Assembly (NCBI RefSeq): GCF_000820765.1
Contig: NZ_CCYH01000029.1
Location: forward strand, 62,001-126,000
Source of the DNA: Candidatus Soleaferrea massiliensis AP7
GTDB taxonomy: Bacteria; Bacillota; Clostridia; Oscillospirales; Ruminococcaceae
Direction: 5' to 3'
DNA length: 64,000 nt
Shown here one piece after another: positions 49,554 to 58,374 of this stretch. Position 1 is the stretch's first letter. Every line of letters starts with the position of its first letter. The notes beneath the pieces are model-generated. The model searched no databases. It was not told the DNA's origin and worked only from the letters and a program-made list of their open reading frames with translations. The position numbers and the translations under genes are program-made.

Positions 49554-51797
49554 ATGGCTGATATTCTTGTACAGGGACTGACCCAGAACAACCTGAAGCA
49601 TGTCACATTCAGTATTCCAAAGGAGAAGATCACGGTGTTTACCGGGGTGTCCGGTTCCGGCAAATCGAGCATTGTCTTTGATACCATCGCCGCCGAATCG
49701 CAGCGGCAGATGAACGCCACCTACCCGGCGTTTGTGCGCGCAAGGCTGCCCAAGCATCCCAAACCGGCTGTGGAACGAATCGACCATTTAACGGCGTCCG
49801 TCGTGGTGGACCAGTCCCCGCTGGGCGGAAACGCCCGTTCCACAGTGGGAACCATCAGCGGCCTGTATGCCAGCCTGCGGCTGCTCTTTTCGAGAATCGG
49901 CAAGCCGTATGCCGGCACAGCGTCCTGCTTCTCCTTTAACGACCCGAATGGGATGTGCAAAACCTGTTCCGGTCTCGGAAAGATCACAAAGGTCGATGTA
50001 GCGGCCATCCTGGACCTGGATAAGTCCTGGAACGAGGGCTGTGTGAAGGATTCACTCTACCGTCCCGGCTCCTGGTACTGGAAGCAGTACGCCCAATCCG
50101 GCCTGTTCGATCTGGACAAGCCGGTGAAGGCCTATTCCAGCGAGGAATACAACCTCCTTCTCTATGGCTCGCGGGACGGCAAGGGGGAACCGGAAAATCC
50201 GAAGGTGACCGGACTGGTTCACAAATACACAAAGACGCTGCTGAACCGGGATATCAGCAGCAAAAGCAGGCACACACAGGAAAAATCACAGAGCTTGGTT
50301 ACGGAGCTGGAATGCACCGACTGTCATGGAAGCCGGCTGAATGAAACGGCTTTGCGCTGCAAAATAGGCGGATATTCCATTGCGGATATGTGCGGGATGG
50401 AGCTGACGCAGCTGCGCGAAGTCCTGTCGCGGATCACAGATCAAACGGTGGGGGTGCTGGTGCAGACGCTGATCGAGGGACTGGACAGAATGATCGAAAT
50501 CGGTCTGCCGTATCTTCATCTGAACCGGGAAACACCGTCCCTGTCCGGTGGGGAGGCGCAGCGGCTCAAGCTGGTCCGGTACATGGGCAGCAGCCTGACG
50601 GGGCTTACCTATATCTTCGACGAGCCCAGCGCCGGGATGCATCCGCGCGACGTTTACCGCATGAACAACCTGCTCCGGCAGCTTCGCGACAAGGGCAACA
50701 CGGTCCTCGTGGTCGAACATGACAAGGATGTCATCTCGATTGCAGATTATGTGATCGACGTAGGCCCGCAGGCGGGACAGAACGGCGGGGAAATCGTTTT
50801 TGCGGGCAGCTATCAGGATCTGCTTCATTCCGGTACCCTGACCGGAAGGGCGATGCTTCGGTCCCTGCCGGTGAAGCAGAATCCGCGCCAGCCGAAAGGC
50901 AGCCTGCCGGTCCGGGGAGCAAGCCTGCACAATTTAAAGAATGTTGATGCGGACATCCCGCTCGGTGTCATGACCGTCGTCACCGGCGTGGCCGGTTCAG
51001 GTAAGAGCACCCTGATATCCCAGGTTTTTGCGAAACAATATGAAAGTGACATCGTGATGGTGGACCAGGGGCCGATCACCGCGACGAACCGCTCCACCCC
51101 AGCCTCCTATCTCGGTTTTTTTGACGAGATGCGGAAGCTGCTGGCGCGGGAGAGCGGCAAGCCGGACGGACTGTTCAGTTTTAATTCCGCCGGTGCCTGC
51201 CCGGTGTGCGGCGGGAAAGGCATCGTTGTGACCGAGCTCGCCTTCATGGACCCGATCATCACGGAATGCGAGGCCTGCGGCGGAGTGCGGTACAACGAAG
51301 AAGCGCTGTCCTGCGCCTATAAGGGTAAGAATATCGTCGAGCTGCTGGGGCTGACCGCGTCCCAGGCGTTGGAGGTGTTTGAGGATCTCAAAATCAGGAA
51401 GCGTTTGAAGGTGATGCAGCAGGTGGGGTTATCCTACCTGACATTGGGGCAGCCCTTGAGCACACTGTCCGGCGGTGAACGCCAGAGAATCAAGCTGGCG
51501 AAAAATTTAGGAAAAAAGGGCGGCATCATTGTGATGGACGAACCGACCACCGGCCTGCACATGTCTGACATCCAAAACCTCTTAAAGCTGTTTGACATGA
51601 TCGTCTCCCGCGGGAACACCCTGGTGGTGATCGAACACAACCTGGACGTGATGAAGCAGGCGGACTGGATCATCGATATCGGGCCGGACGGGGGAAAGAA
51701 TGGCGGCGAGGTGGTATTTGCCGGAACGCCGATGGATATGCTGCGCGGCGCAAAAACGCTGACAGCCGACAGCCTGCGGGCGTCGTGCTTCGGATAA
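49554..51797 (+). CDS. UvrA-like ABC ATPase, short paralogue associated with drug resistance
   Basis: A 747-residue twin-ABC protein of the UvrA superfamily. The start is the ATG at 49554 after GAGG; in-frame upstream starts would overlap the leader peptide. The first ABC half has Walker A GVSGSGKSS and signature LSGGEAQR; the second has GVAGSGKST, LSGGERQR and Walker B VMDEPTTGLHMSD. Zinc-binding CxxC pairs are present (CKTC, CTDC; CPVC, CEAC). At 747 residues it is about 200 shorter than DNA-repair UvrA (about 940), lacking most of the insertion that contacts UvrB. Such short UvrA paralogues are linked to antibiotic tolerance in actinomycetes and firmicutes. No TM segments are present. It is first in a run with three small genes. 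Confidence 0.88.
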   Translation: MADILVQGLTQNNLKHVTFSIPKEKITVFTGVSGSGKSSIVFDTIAAESQRQMNATYPAFVRARLPKHPKPAVERIDHLTASVVVDQSPLGGNARSTVGTISGLYASLRLLFSRIGKPYAGTASCFSFNDPNGMCKTCSGLGKITKVDVAAILDLDKSWNEGCVKDSLYRPGSWYWKQYAQSGLFDLDKPVKAYSSEEYNLLLYGSRDGKGEPENPKVTGLVHKYTKTLLNRDISSKSRHTQEKSQSLVTELECTDCHGSRLNETALRCKIGGYSIADMCGMELTQLREVLSRITDQTVGVLVQTLIEGLDRMIEIGLPYLHLNRETPSLSGGEAQRLKLVRYMGSSLTGLTYIFDEPSAGMHPRDVYRMNNLLRQLRDKGNTVLVVEHDKDVISIADYVIDVGPQAGQNGGEIVFAGSYQDLLHSGTLTGRAMLRSLPVKQNPRQPKGSLPVRGASLHNLKNVDADIPLGVMTVVTGVAGSGKSTLISQVFAKQYESDIVMVDQGPITATNRSTPASYLGFFDEMRKLLARESGKPDGLFSFNSAGACPVCGGKGIVVTELAFMDPIITECEACGGVRYNEEALSCAYKGKNIVELLGLTASQALEVFEDLKIRKRLKVMQQVGLSYLTLGQPLSTLSGGERQRIKLAKNLGKKGGIIVMDEPTTGLHMSDIQNLLKLFDMIVSRGNTLVVIEHNLDVMKQADWIIDIGPDGGKNGGEVVFAGTPMDMLRGAKTLTADSLRASCFG

Positions 51798-51873
51798 GGA
51801 AGGAATCCGATCCACATCAGATTGATTTTCTCCAGACCGGGCAGGAAAAGCAAACAACCTTGGAGGCCAGAAA

Positions 51874-52146
51874 ATGAATGACTTAATCGAGAACATAGGC
51901 CGGCTCCACACCACTGAAATGGGGGCAGAACGTATCAGAAGAAATCTGTCCGTGGATGTTGTGCAATGGTGCAGAACCAGAATTCTGGATGAAGATGCGG
52001 TGATCAAACGGCAGGGAAAGAACTGGTATGTCCACATCGATCGCTGCACCATAACAGTAAACGGACACAGCTATACCATCATCACAGCGCATCCAGAAAA
52101 ACATGGACATCCAGCTGACGGTCGGATGGAACATGAGCGGCCTTAG
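51874..52146 (+). CDS. DUF3781 family protein
   Basis: A 90-residue protein with the DUF3781 pattern: ENIGRLHTTEMGAERIRRNL near the start, VVQWCRTRI in the middle and ITVNGHSYTIITAH at the end. Function is unknown; the basic helix and beta-rich end suggest a small nucleic-acid or RNA-associated protein, but that is a guess. GGAGG precedes the ATG. It lies 76 bp after the UvrA-like gene in the same direction, with no terminator between. The last 15 residues look less conserved than the rest. Confidence 0.8.
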   Translation: MNDLIENIGRLHTTEMGAERIRRNLSVDVVQWCRTRILDEDAVIKRQGKNWYVHIDRCTITVNGHSYTIITAHPEKHGHPADGRMEHERP

Positions 52147-52193
52147 CAAAGCGAACATCCATCATAAATCTTAGATTGAAAGGAACAATCGAT

Positions 52194-52658
52194 ATGGTTC
52201 ATTTGGTGTATTGTGACAATGCAGGCAAAAAAGGCGAGCACGTGCTGGATAAAATCCTCACAGGCACAAAGACAATGGTTGTACGCGGAGCAGCTGGACG
52301 CAAGATTCCGCACAGCAGAGTTTTTGAAGGCGAAACGCTTTATTTTATGGAAAAAGGGACCTTACAGATTTCTGCAAAGGCAGCGGTAAAAAATGTACAA
52401 AACTATGTAAAACTATCTGATGAAGAGATCACGCAGGTCTTGGAAGAGAATCAGCCGAAGTTAAATCTTTCGGATAAACAGAAGCAGCGCTGGCATAAAA
52501 AGTGCCTTTGCCTGGTTGAATTTGAACACGTCGAGGCAATCGCTCCTCTTGAATTTGACCATCAGGGCAATATGGATGACTGGCTGATCATTGAAAAGAT
52601 AGAAGACGTTGTCGTCGGCACAAGCATCCCCTACAACTATGAAAAATCAAAGTTTTAA
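52194..52658 (+). CDS. Small PUA/ASCH-like protein
   Basis: A 154-residue protein. The ATG at 52194 is chosen because AAAGGA lies upstream and conserved-looking sequence begins at MVHLVYCDNAGKKGE. The pattern (DKILTGTKTMVVRGAAGRKIPHSRV, ETLYFMEKG, AKAAVKNV, VVGTSIPYNY) fits an ASCH/PUA-like beta-barrel, a fold that often binds RNA or modified nucleotides. The family call is tentative. It lies 47 bp downstream of the DUF3781 gene and upstream of a SAP-domain gene, so all may be co-transcribed. Confidence 0.72.
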   Translation: MVHLVYCDNAGKKGEHVLDKILTGTKTMVVRGAAGRKIPHSRVFEGETLYFMEKGTLQISAKAAVKNVQNYVKLSDEEITQVLEENQPKLNLSDKQKQRWHKKCLCLVEFEHVEAIAPLEFDHQGNMDDWLIIEKIEDVVVGTSIPYNYEKSKF

Positions 52659-52723
52659 GACGCATCGGCCACGCAAGCGCGCAGGACGCAGCGGATAAGC
52701 TGATATAGAAAAGGATTGAAAAG

Positions 52724-53296
52724 ATGAGAGAAAGACCGCCTTTAGACACGCATTTAGACAGCAGAACATTTCGTGATTTCTATTATTTAAAAGAGGAACT
52801 GGTGGACTTTTGCCGAAAAAACGGTTTGCCGGCCACTGGAGGGAAGATAGAAATAACAGACCGAATTGCCTGTTTTCTTGACACAGGCAATGTATTGCCC
52901 GCTTCGGCTTCGAAGAAAAAAACAGTTTCCAGTCAAAGCATAGATGAAAACACTATCATAGAACCGGATTTTGTTTGTTCTGAAAAGCATCGGACATTTT
53001 TTAAAGAGCACATCGGAAGCAGTTTTTCTTTCAATGTCGCTTTCCAAAAATGGCTGAAAAGCAACGCTGGAAAAACCTATCGGGAAGCGATTGCTGCATA
53101 CCATCAAATTCTGGAAGATAAGAAAAAGGGAAAGACCACGATTGACAAACAATTTGAGTACAACACCTATATTCGTGACTTTTTCGCAGACAACAAAGGC
53201 AAATCGCTGAAGGATGCGATCAAGTGCTGGACATATAAAAAGCAGTTAAAAGGTCATAACCGTTATGAAAAATCCGATCTTTCGGCGTTGGAATGA
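52724..53296 (+). CDS. SAP-domain protein with DUF6434-like region
   Basis: A 190-residue protein. Residues about 15-55 fit a SAP motif (SRTFRDFYYLKEELVDFCRKN, then GGKIEITDRIACFL), a helix-loop-helix that binds DNA. A Lys/Ser-rich linker follows. The C-terminal half (HRTFFKEHIGSSFSFNVAF, FEYNTYIRDFFADNKGKSL) resembles the DUF6434-type region found with SAP in firmicutes. It is last in the run starting with the UvrA-like gene. The function is not known; a DNA-binding accessory role is likely. No terminator follows within 200 bp. Confidence 0.78.
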   Translation: MRERPPLDTHLDSRTFRDFYYLKEELVDFCRKNGLPATGGKIEITDRIACFLDTGNVLPASASKKKTVSSQSIDENTIIEPDFVCSEKHRTFFKEHIGSSFSFNVAFQKWLKSNAGKTYREAIAAYHQILEDKKKGKTTIDKQFEYNTYIRDFFADNKGKSLKDAIKCWTYKKQLKGHNRYEKSDLSALE

Positions 53297-53717
53297 TATG
53301 CTCCAGTTCATCGTACTGGCTGCAAGAAACTTTGCTGAACCGCGTCATCGTTCAACAGGTGCTTTTGATATCCACAGCTGCGCTATGGATAGATTGCATA
53401 TGTGTAAGCTGCAAGATGAAAAGCTTGACGGTAACAATAAGAACGCTGTAAACCCGTTATTGTAGAAATCGATAGGCCGAAACGAGCTTTCATCTCTCTG
53501 CCCTATTTTCATCATAGCATACTTCCCAAGATATCTTGGGCGAATACAATGCGGTATGGATTCCAGCTTGGTATTCAAAAGACAGCCCCCGCGTTAAACT
53601 GTTTGTGTCATTGGGTTTTCGGTCCGCTCTCCCCTTTGGCACTTTCTTGCAGTTGACATACTGCATTTTTATTGTATCAAACAAAGTTTTTTATATCCAT
53701 TGTTCAAGCCTTCCCTA

Positions 53718-53742
53718 AACCCCCGGCTGTGCCGGGGGTTTT
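53718..53742 (+). terminator. Terminator hairpin
   Basis: Stem AACCCCCGGC / GCCGGGGGTT has a TGT loop and a short T run. It probably ends transcription from the SAP operon. Confidence 0.7.
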
Positions 53743-53753
53743 CGCTTACAACA

Positions 53754-53787
53754 AATAAGCAAAGCCGTTTAAACGGCTTTGCTTATC
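53754..53787. terminator. Long palindrome, probable minus-strand terminator
   Basis: The arms ATAAGCAAAGCCGTTT / AAACGGCTTTGCTTAT form a near-perfect palindrome. Read on the minus strand it is followed by TTTGTTG, so it could act as a terminator for the XRE-type gene upstream. Confidence 0.55.
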
Positions 53788-53867
53788 GCGCCGCTGAACA
53801 CGCCCTTTTTGGTAAAAGCACGATGTTGCGGCTATTTTCATCTGTGAGAGACACATAAAAAAGATAT

Positions 53868-53922
53868 TTTTGCGGTGGGATTCGAACCCACGCGCCCTTG
53901 CGGACCAGTTCCGCCGTGCCGG
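53868..53922 (-). pseudogene. Deleted tRNA(Leu)-like remnant
   Basis: On the minus strand the sequence has a Leu-tRNA-like D-arm start (CGGCGGAACTGG) followed, without an anticodon arm, by a complete T-arm (GTGGGTTCGAATCCCAC). The 3' acceptor strand does not pair with any 5' strand. This is a tRNA fragment, not a working gene. T-arm ends are common integration sites, so it may be the scar of an integrated element. Confidence 0.5.
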
Positions 53923-54025
53923 AAATCAGGGATGTGAATAATCGTTGTTTTCCCTATCCATTATTTCCCTTTACTGCTTTGACCGAAGCCAACAGAGACT
54001 GGTTTTAACGCCGCGTTTTCATGTG

Positions 54026-55528
54026 TCACTCCTCCAACTCCCGGATCAGTTCCCGAAGCCGGGACTTAATCTTCGTTCGGTGAATGCCCGCGTATCCTAC
54101 TTTCTCCGCCAGGCGAAGCAGGTACTCCCGGTATAGGGCCACGATCTCAGGCTGGGAGATCTCAAAGACGGTAAAGGGCTCCGAAGTATGCACCAGAAGA
54201 GCTCTGTGATTTTCCTTGACCATAAGGGAGCTCTCTTGTTCAACAGACCCTTCCAGGGGGACAAAGTGATAGTTTTCGTGAGTGTCCAAAATGTGCAAAA
54301 TCTTCTTCAAGTGCAGGGTATAGGTTTCCGGGGTATAGTAAAGGGCGCCGACCGACCAGCAGGTGGCGGTGATGGGCACTGTGCCGGCACGGACCTGGTC
54401 AGCGCTGGCCAGGTGAACGATATCGATCAGATTGTACTGGTCCTGCTCCTGTTCCAGCCGCTTCATCTCTTGCAGATAAAGTTCGCCCAGGCGTTTTTGC
54501 TCGGGATCTTCTCTTTTTCCGATGGAGTCCGCGACAAGTTCAAAGGGCGCGGTCACTGAGGACAAAGAAATCAGCTTTTGTATGCGGAAGCCCTGGGGGG
54601 ATAGGAATTTCATAAAGCACTGGAACAGCTTTTGGGGTTCCGAGTAAGTATTCAGCATAGGTCGGCACAGGGCGAGATAGGCCTGAAACTCTGCTTCCGT
54701 CGCCCGGAGCACCCCCGGGTCTGTGGTCAGCATCGTGGCGTAACTGGTGGGCTCGCCCGCCATGGAATGGGACGCAATCGCGATTTGTCCGGGCTGCATG
54801 ATGATGGTGTGCCGGTAAAGGCGGTCGCGGATATGAGGATAAAAATAGGCTTTTACCTTGCCGGTCATATAGAGAGGGATCCAGCGGGCCAGGGATTCCA
54901 GGATCTGATCGCCCGAGTAGATCGGTGGAATGATGTGGCAGATCTGAAAGCCCCGCCGGATACAGTCCAGCAGCCAGGCCTGCATTTGGGAGGTAAAATC
55001 ATAATCCTCCATCAGCCAATCGTCGGTCTCATCGGCAAGAATGCAGATCGTGCCCGGTTCCTGCCGGGCCAGCAGGTGTTGATACATGGACCGCACCGCG
55101 GCACGCTTTCCCTCATTTCCAAAATGGATAAAATTCCCTTTACGGCTGATGGTTGTGGCTTCCAAGGTGGAGTTGGACGCAACCCCCTTAATGGTCAGCG
55201 ATTCAAAGCTTCGCATGAAGCGGTCCACTCCGTCATCGTCACCGCACAGCCAGCAAAATAAAAATTCTGACAGTTGATCTTGCTTGTCCATGAGGACTCG
55301 TCTGACCCCCGCCATCTCCGACAGAGCTCTTCTCTGATATTCGCCGGTACAGCGTTCGGCAAGAAAATCCGACATGCTGCGCAGCAGCTCCAGATTACGC
55401 GGAAGCCCTCTCTTCCCGCTGCGGAATCGGCTGATGATGGAGGGGTCTACCTGCGCTGCCAAGGCCAACTCCCGGTTCGTCGTTTGGGTCAAATTCATGA
55501 CAAAAATCAGCTTTTCATAGAACTGCAC
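54026..55528 (-). CDS. XRE-type regulator with large C-terminal sensor region
   Basis: A protein of 500 residues. The start is GTG at 55528 (AGGAGG 8 bp upstream), not the ATG at 55603, which would place the promoter inside the gene. The N-terminal ~70 residues include a Cro/C1-type HTH (TNRELALAAQVDPSIISRFRSGKR). The remaining ~430 residues are a large domain I do not recognise; it is predicted soluble, without TM segments, with mixed alpha/beta content. It is divergent from a REC-EAL-GGDEF gene. Two copies of GTCATTTAAAATGAC-type palindromes lie between them, each just upstream of a -35 element, so the protein may activate both promoters. This is inferred from position. Confidence 0.8.
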   Translation of the reverse strand: MQFYEKLIFVMNLTQTTNRELALAAQVDPSIISRFRSGKRGLPRNLELLRSMSDFLAERCTGEYQRRALSEMAGVRRVLMDKQDQLSEFLFCWLCGDDDGVDRFMRSFESLTIKGVASNSTLEATTISRKGNFIHFGNEGKRAAVRSMYQHLLARQEPGTICILADETDDWLMEDYDFTSQMQAWLLDCIRRGFQICHIIPPIYSGDQILESLARWIPLYMTGKVKAYFYPHIRDRLYRHTIIMQPGQIAIASHSMAGEPTSYATMLTTDPGVLRATEAEFQAYLALCRPMLNTYSEPQKLFQCFMKFLSPQGFRIQKLISLSSVTAPFELVADSIGKREDPEQKRLGELYLQEMKRLEQEQDQYNLIDIVHLASADQVRAGTVPITATCWSVGALYYTPETYTLHLKKILHILDTHENYHFVPLEGSVEQESSLMVKENHRALLVHTSEPFTVFEISQPEIVALYREYLLRLAEKVGYAGIHRTKIKSRLRELIRELEE

Positions 55529-55552
55529 AGTCTCATCCTCCTTTTTTATACC

Positions 55553-55581
55553 AGTATACCTTAAAGTGATTAAGTTTGCAA
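55553..55581 (-). promoter_or_regulatory. Promoter of the XRE-type regulator gene
   Basis: On the minus strand TTGCAA, 17-bp spacer, TATACT. It lies 25-55 bp before the GTG start at 55528. Confidence 0.65.
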
Positions 55582-55598
55582 TAAAATTCGCATCATTT

Positions 55599-55613
55599 GT
55601 CATTTAAAATGAA
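55599..55613. promoter_or_regulatory. Palindromic operator site 1
   Basis: GTCATTTAAAATGAA is one base off the perfect palindrome of site 2. It lies 17 bp upstream of the -35 element of the regulator gene. Confidence 0.7.
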
Positions 55614-55705
55614 AGTAAAGTGTCATTGTCAAATACGGATATGCTCTTGAATTTTGCTTAAAAATAAAGTATTCTATAGTTTGAGAGCGATAAAGTTCAT
55701 TAACT

Positions 55706-55720
55706 GTCATTTAAAATGAC
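55706..55720. promoter_or_regulatory. Palindromic operator site 2
   Basis: GTCATTTAAAATGAC is a perfect 7-1-7 palindrome. It lies 4 bp upstream of the -35 element of the c-di-GMP gene. Confidence 0.7.
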
Positions 55721-55724
55721 AAGT

Positions 55725-55753
55725 TTGTATCATTTGCAATTGGATTATATACA
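55725..55753 (+). promoter_or_regulatory. Promoter of the REC-EAL-GGDEF gene
   Basis: TTGTAT, 17-bp spacer, TATACA; about 40 bp before the ATG at 55791. The -35 is imperfect, as expected for a promoter needing an activator. Confidence 0.6.
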
Positions 55754-55790
55754 TATCTGCATGAATAATATAAAGGATTGGGTGTGAGCA

Positions 55791-58358
55791 ATGCTATTCG
55801 AGAGAAAAATTTTAGTGGTTGAAGACAATGAGATCAACCGGGCGGCGCTGTGCGTCATTCTGTCTTCTCAATACACGGTTTTGGAGGCAGAAAATGGCGA
55901 ACAGGCCCTGTCGCTGTTGGAGAAATACAGAGAGGGAATCTCTCTGATCCTGTTGGATATTGTTATGCCGGTCATGGATGGCTACACCTTTTTGAAGCAT
56001 TTGAAAGCAGACCACAGGCTGAATTCGATCCCGGTCATTGTCACAACGTCCAACAACAGTGAGGCGGATGAGGTGGCCGCGCTTTCCAACGGGGCCACAG
56101 ACTTCATTACCAAGCCCTACCGCGCCCAGGTCATTTTACACCGGGCAGCCAGCATTATCCGCCTGCGGGAGACCTCCGCCCTCATCCATCAGATCCAGTA
56201 TGACCGGGTCACCGGGGTGTACAGCAAGGAATATTTCTGCCAGCAGGTCAGGGATATCCTGTTTCGGAATCCGGATGTGAAATATGATATCCTTTGTTCC
56301 GACATTGAGGACTTCAAACTAATCAACGATACTTTCGGCATGGCCGCGGGCGACCGCCTGCTGCGGCAGGTGGCGGAGCTCTGCACCCAACGGCTGGGGG
56401 ATCACGGGATCTGCGGCCGCCTGAGCGCGGACCAGTTCGCCTGTCTTCTGGAGCACCGCGAGGACTATGCGGACGAGATGTTTACCCACTCCGACAGCCG
56501 GATCAACAGCGGCTTCGGCAATCAGAACGTGATTATGAAATATGGCATCTACGCTGTGGAGGACCGGGAGGTTTCCGTAGAGCAGATGTGTGACCGGGCG
56601 CTGCTGGCGGCGCACAGCATTAAGGGAAAGTACGGCAAGCACTTTGCCCTCTACGACGATAAGCTGCGTGGTACGCTGCTGCGCAGGCAGGCCATCACGG
56701 ACGGCATGGAAACGGCCCTGTCCACGGGACAGTTTGAGGTCTACCTGCAGCCCAAGTACCAGATCCGGGACGGCCGGCTGGCGGGGGCCGAGGCGCTGGT
56801 GCGCTGGAACCACCCGGAATGGGGCCTGCAGCCGCCTGGGGAGTTCATCCCCATCTTTGAGCACAACGGCTTTATTACAAAACTGGACCAATATGTCTGG
56901 GAGCGGGTCTGCGCTCTGCTCCAGGAATGGGACCGGAAGGGCTATCCCAGCATCAACATATCCGTCAACGTCTCCCGGATGGATATTTACAACGCGGATC
57001 TGGCTGACGTCCTGACGGGGCTCGTTCGGCGGCACGGACTTTCCCCCTCCCGTCTGCACTTGGAGATTACGGAGAGCGCGTACACTGACACCTCAAGACA
57101 GCTTATCGAGACGCTGAGCACTCTGCGCAGGCTGGGTTTCGTCATTGAGATGGATGACTTTGGAAGCGGCTATTCCTCGCTGAATATGCTCACGGAAATG
57201 CCCATTGACGTGCTGAAGCTGGATATGAAGTTTATCCAGACCGAGATCACAAGACCCACCGGCCAGGGCATCCTGCGCTTTATCGTGGACCTGGCCCGTT
57301 GGATGAAATTGAGCGTGGTGGCGGAGGGCGTGGAGACCCGGGAGCAGTTGGAGCGGCTTCAAAACGACGGGTGTGACTACGCCCAAGGCTATTATTTTGC
57401 CAAACCCATGCCTGTGGAAAATTTTGTTTCCGTCTTGACAGCGCAGGCCCCTCCCGCAGACATGGAAAACAGCCGCTCTGCCGGTTCTGCGGACCGCATG
57501 AACAGAGTCCTGCTGGTGGCCGATGAGGACGAGGAATACCGCGCCCAGGTGCGCGGGACCTTCTCCGACTGCTTCAAGGTACTGGAGGCGGACAGCTATG
57601 AGGAGGCAGTTAAGATCCTGGGAAACCGTCCGTATCAGATGTCGGCTGTGATTCTTAGCTTAACACTCCAAGGCGGCACTGATATCCTGACTGCGGTTCA
57701 AAAGGAGCGGGGCGCCTGGGAAACGCCGTGCATCGCCACGGGACCGCTGGATATGGAACTGGAACGCAGGGCCATGGAACTGGGCGCCGCCGACTATGCA
57801 GCTAAGCCCCACAGTCAGGAGTCGCTGCGCAGGCGGGTCCTGCGGGCGATGAGTATCCACACGCTTCAGGTACGGATGCGTTCTCTTCAAGATGAGTCCT
57901 GCAGAGACACTATGACCGGCCTGCTCAACCGCCGGGGGCTGTACACCATCGCCGAATCACTGCGGCATGAGCCTTCCTCCACTGTTTATCTGTTTGAACT
58001 GGACGATTTGAAAACATTCAACGAGAAGTATGGCTATGTGGAGGGCGATCATTTGATCTTCCACTTCGTCTCCCTTCTTCGTGCCCACACCCGGGCGGAC
58101 GATGTGCTGGTCCGAATGGGCGGGGATGAATTCCTTGTTGTGATGCGCCACATAAGCTCCATAGAAGTTGCTCATAAGAAAGAAACGGCTATACTCCGGG
58201 CTTATTATGAGAGCCGTTACGTGGATCCGGATTCGGTGGCCTGCTTTGCCGGTACAGCACTTTGGAATGCAGAGGAACCATTGGATGAAATCATACGCCG
58301 GGCTCGCGAGGCCATGTATGCTGCAAAGGCCGGCGGTAAGGACGAGTACCTTTCATGA
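55791..58358 (+). CDS. Response regulator: REC, degenerate GGDEF, EAL, degenerate REC, GGDEF
   Basis: A cytoplasmic c-di-GMP protein of 855 residues. Order: receiver (1-120, phosphoacceptor in LLDIVMPVMDG), degenerate GGDEF (about 140-285, GRLSADQF in place of GGDEF), intact EAL (about 300-550: GAEALVRW, NVSRMD, LEITES, DDFGSGYSSL, LKLDMKF, AEGVET), second receiver (about 570-690) in which Asp is replaced by Ser (VILSLTLQGG), then a shorter GGDEF (about 705-855) with intact GGDEF and an RADD inhibitory site. The first half closely parallels the giant protein at 40823-46759, so the two are paralogues. The next gene starts 16 bp downstream. The ribosome binding site (AAAGGA) is distant, with GGTGTGAG nearer. 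Confidence 0.92.
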   Translation: MLFERKILVVEDNEINRAALCVILSSQYTVLEAENGEQALSLLEKYREGISLILLDIVMPVMDGYTFLKHLKADHRLNSIPVIVTTSNNSEADEVAALSNGATDFITKPYRAQVILHRAASIIRLRETSALIHQIQYDRVTGVYSKEYFCQQVRDILFRNPDVKYDILCSDIEDFKLINDTFGMAAGDRLLRQVAELCTQRLGDHGICGRLSADQFACLLEHREDYADEMFTHSDSRINSGFGNQNVIMKYGIYAVEDREVSVEQMCDRALLAAHSIKGKYGKHFALYDDKLRGTLLRRQAITDGMETALSTGQFEVYLQPKYQIRDGRLAGAEALVRWNHPEWGLQPPGEFIPIFEHNGFITKLDQYVWERVCALLQEWDRKGYPSINISVNVSRMDIYNADLADVLTGLVRRHGLSPSRLHLEITESAYTDTSRQLIETLSTLRRLGFVIEMDDFGSGYSSLNMLTEMPIDVLKLDMKFIQTEITRPTGQGILRFIVDLARWMKLSVVAEGVETREQLERLQNDGCDYAQGYYFAKPMPVENFVSVLTAQAPPADMENSRSAGSADRMNRVLLVADEDEEYRAQVRGTFSDCFKVLEADSYEEAVKILGNRPYQMSAVILSLTLQGGTDILTAVQKERGAWETPCIATGPLDMELERRAMELGAADYAAKPHSQESLRRRVLRAMSIHTLQVRMRSLQDESCRDTMTGLLNRRGLYTIAESLRHEPSSTVYLFELDDLKTFNEKYGYVEGDHLIFHFVSLLRAHTRADDVLVRMGGDEFLVVMRHISSIEVAHKKETAILRAYYESRYVDPDSVACFAGTALWNAEEPLDEIIRRAREAMYAAKAGGKDEYLS

Positions 58359-58374
58359 AAGGGGTGAGCATGTG

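Larger units (their letters stand above)
53297..54025. other. Gene-poor region with hairpins and tRNA remnant
   Basis: About 730 bp without a supported gene. It has an 8-bp palindrome half-site CCCAAGAT near 53526, a terminator at 53718-53742, a long palindrome at 53754-53787 and a tRNA-like remnant at 53868-53922. A TTGACA at 53654 has a weak -10 and no gene follows it. Confidence 0.55.
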
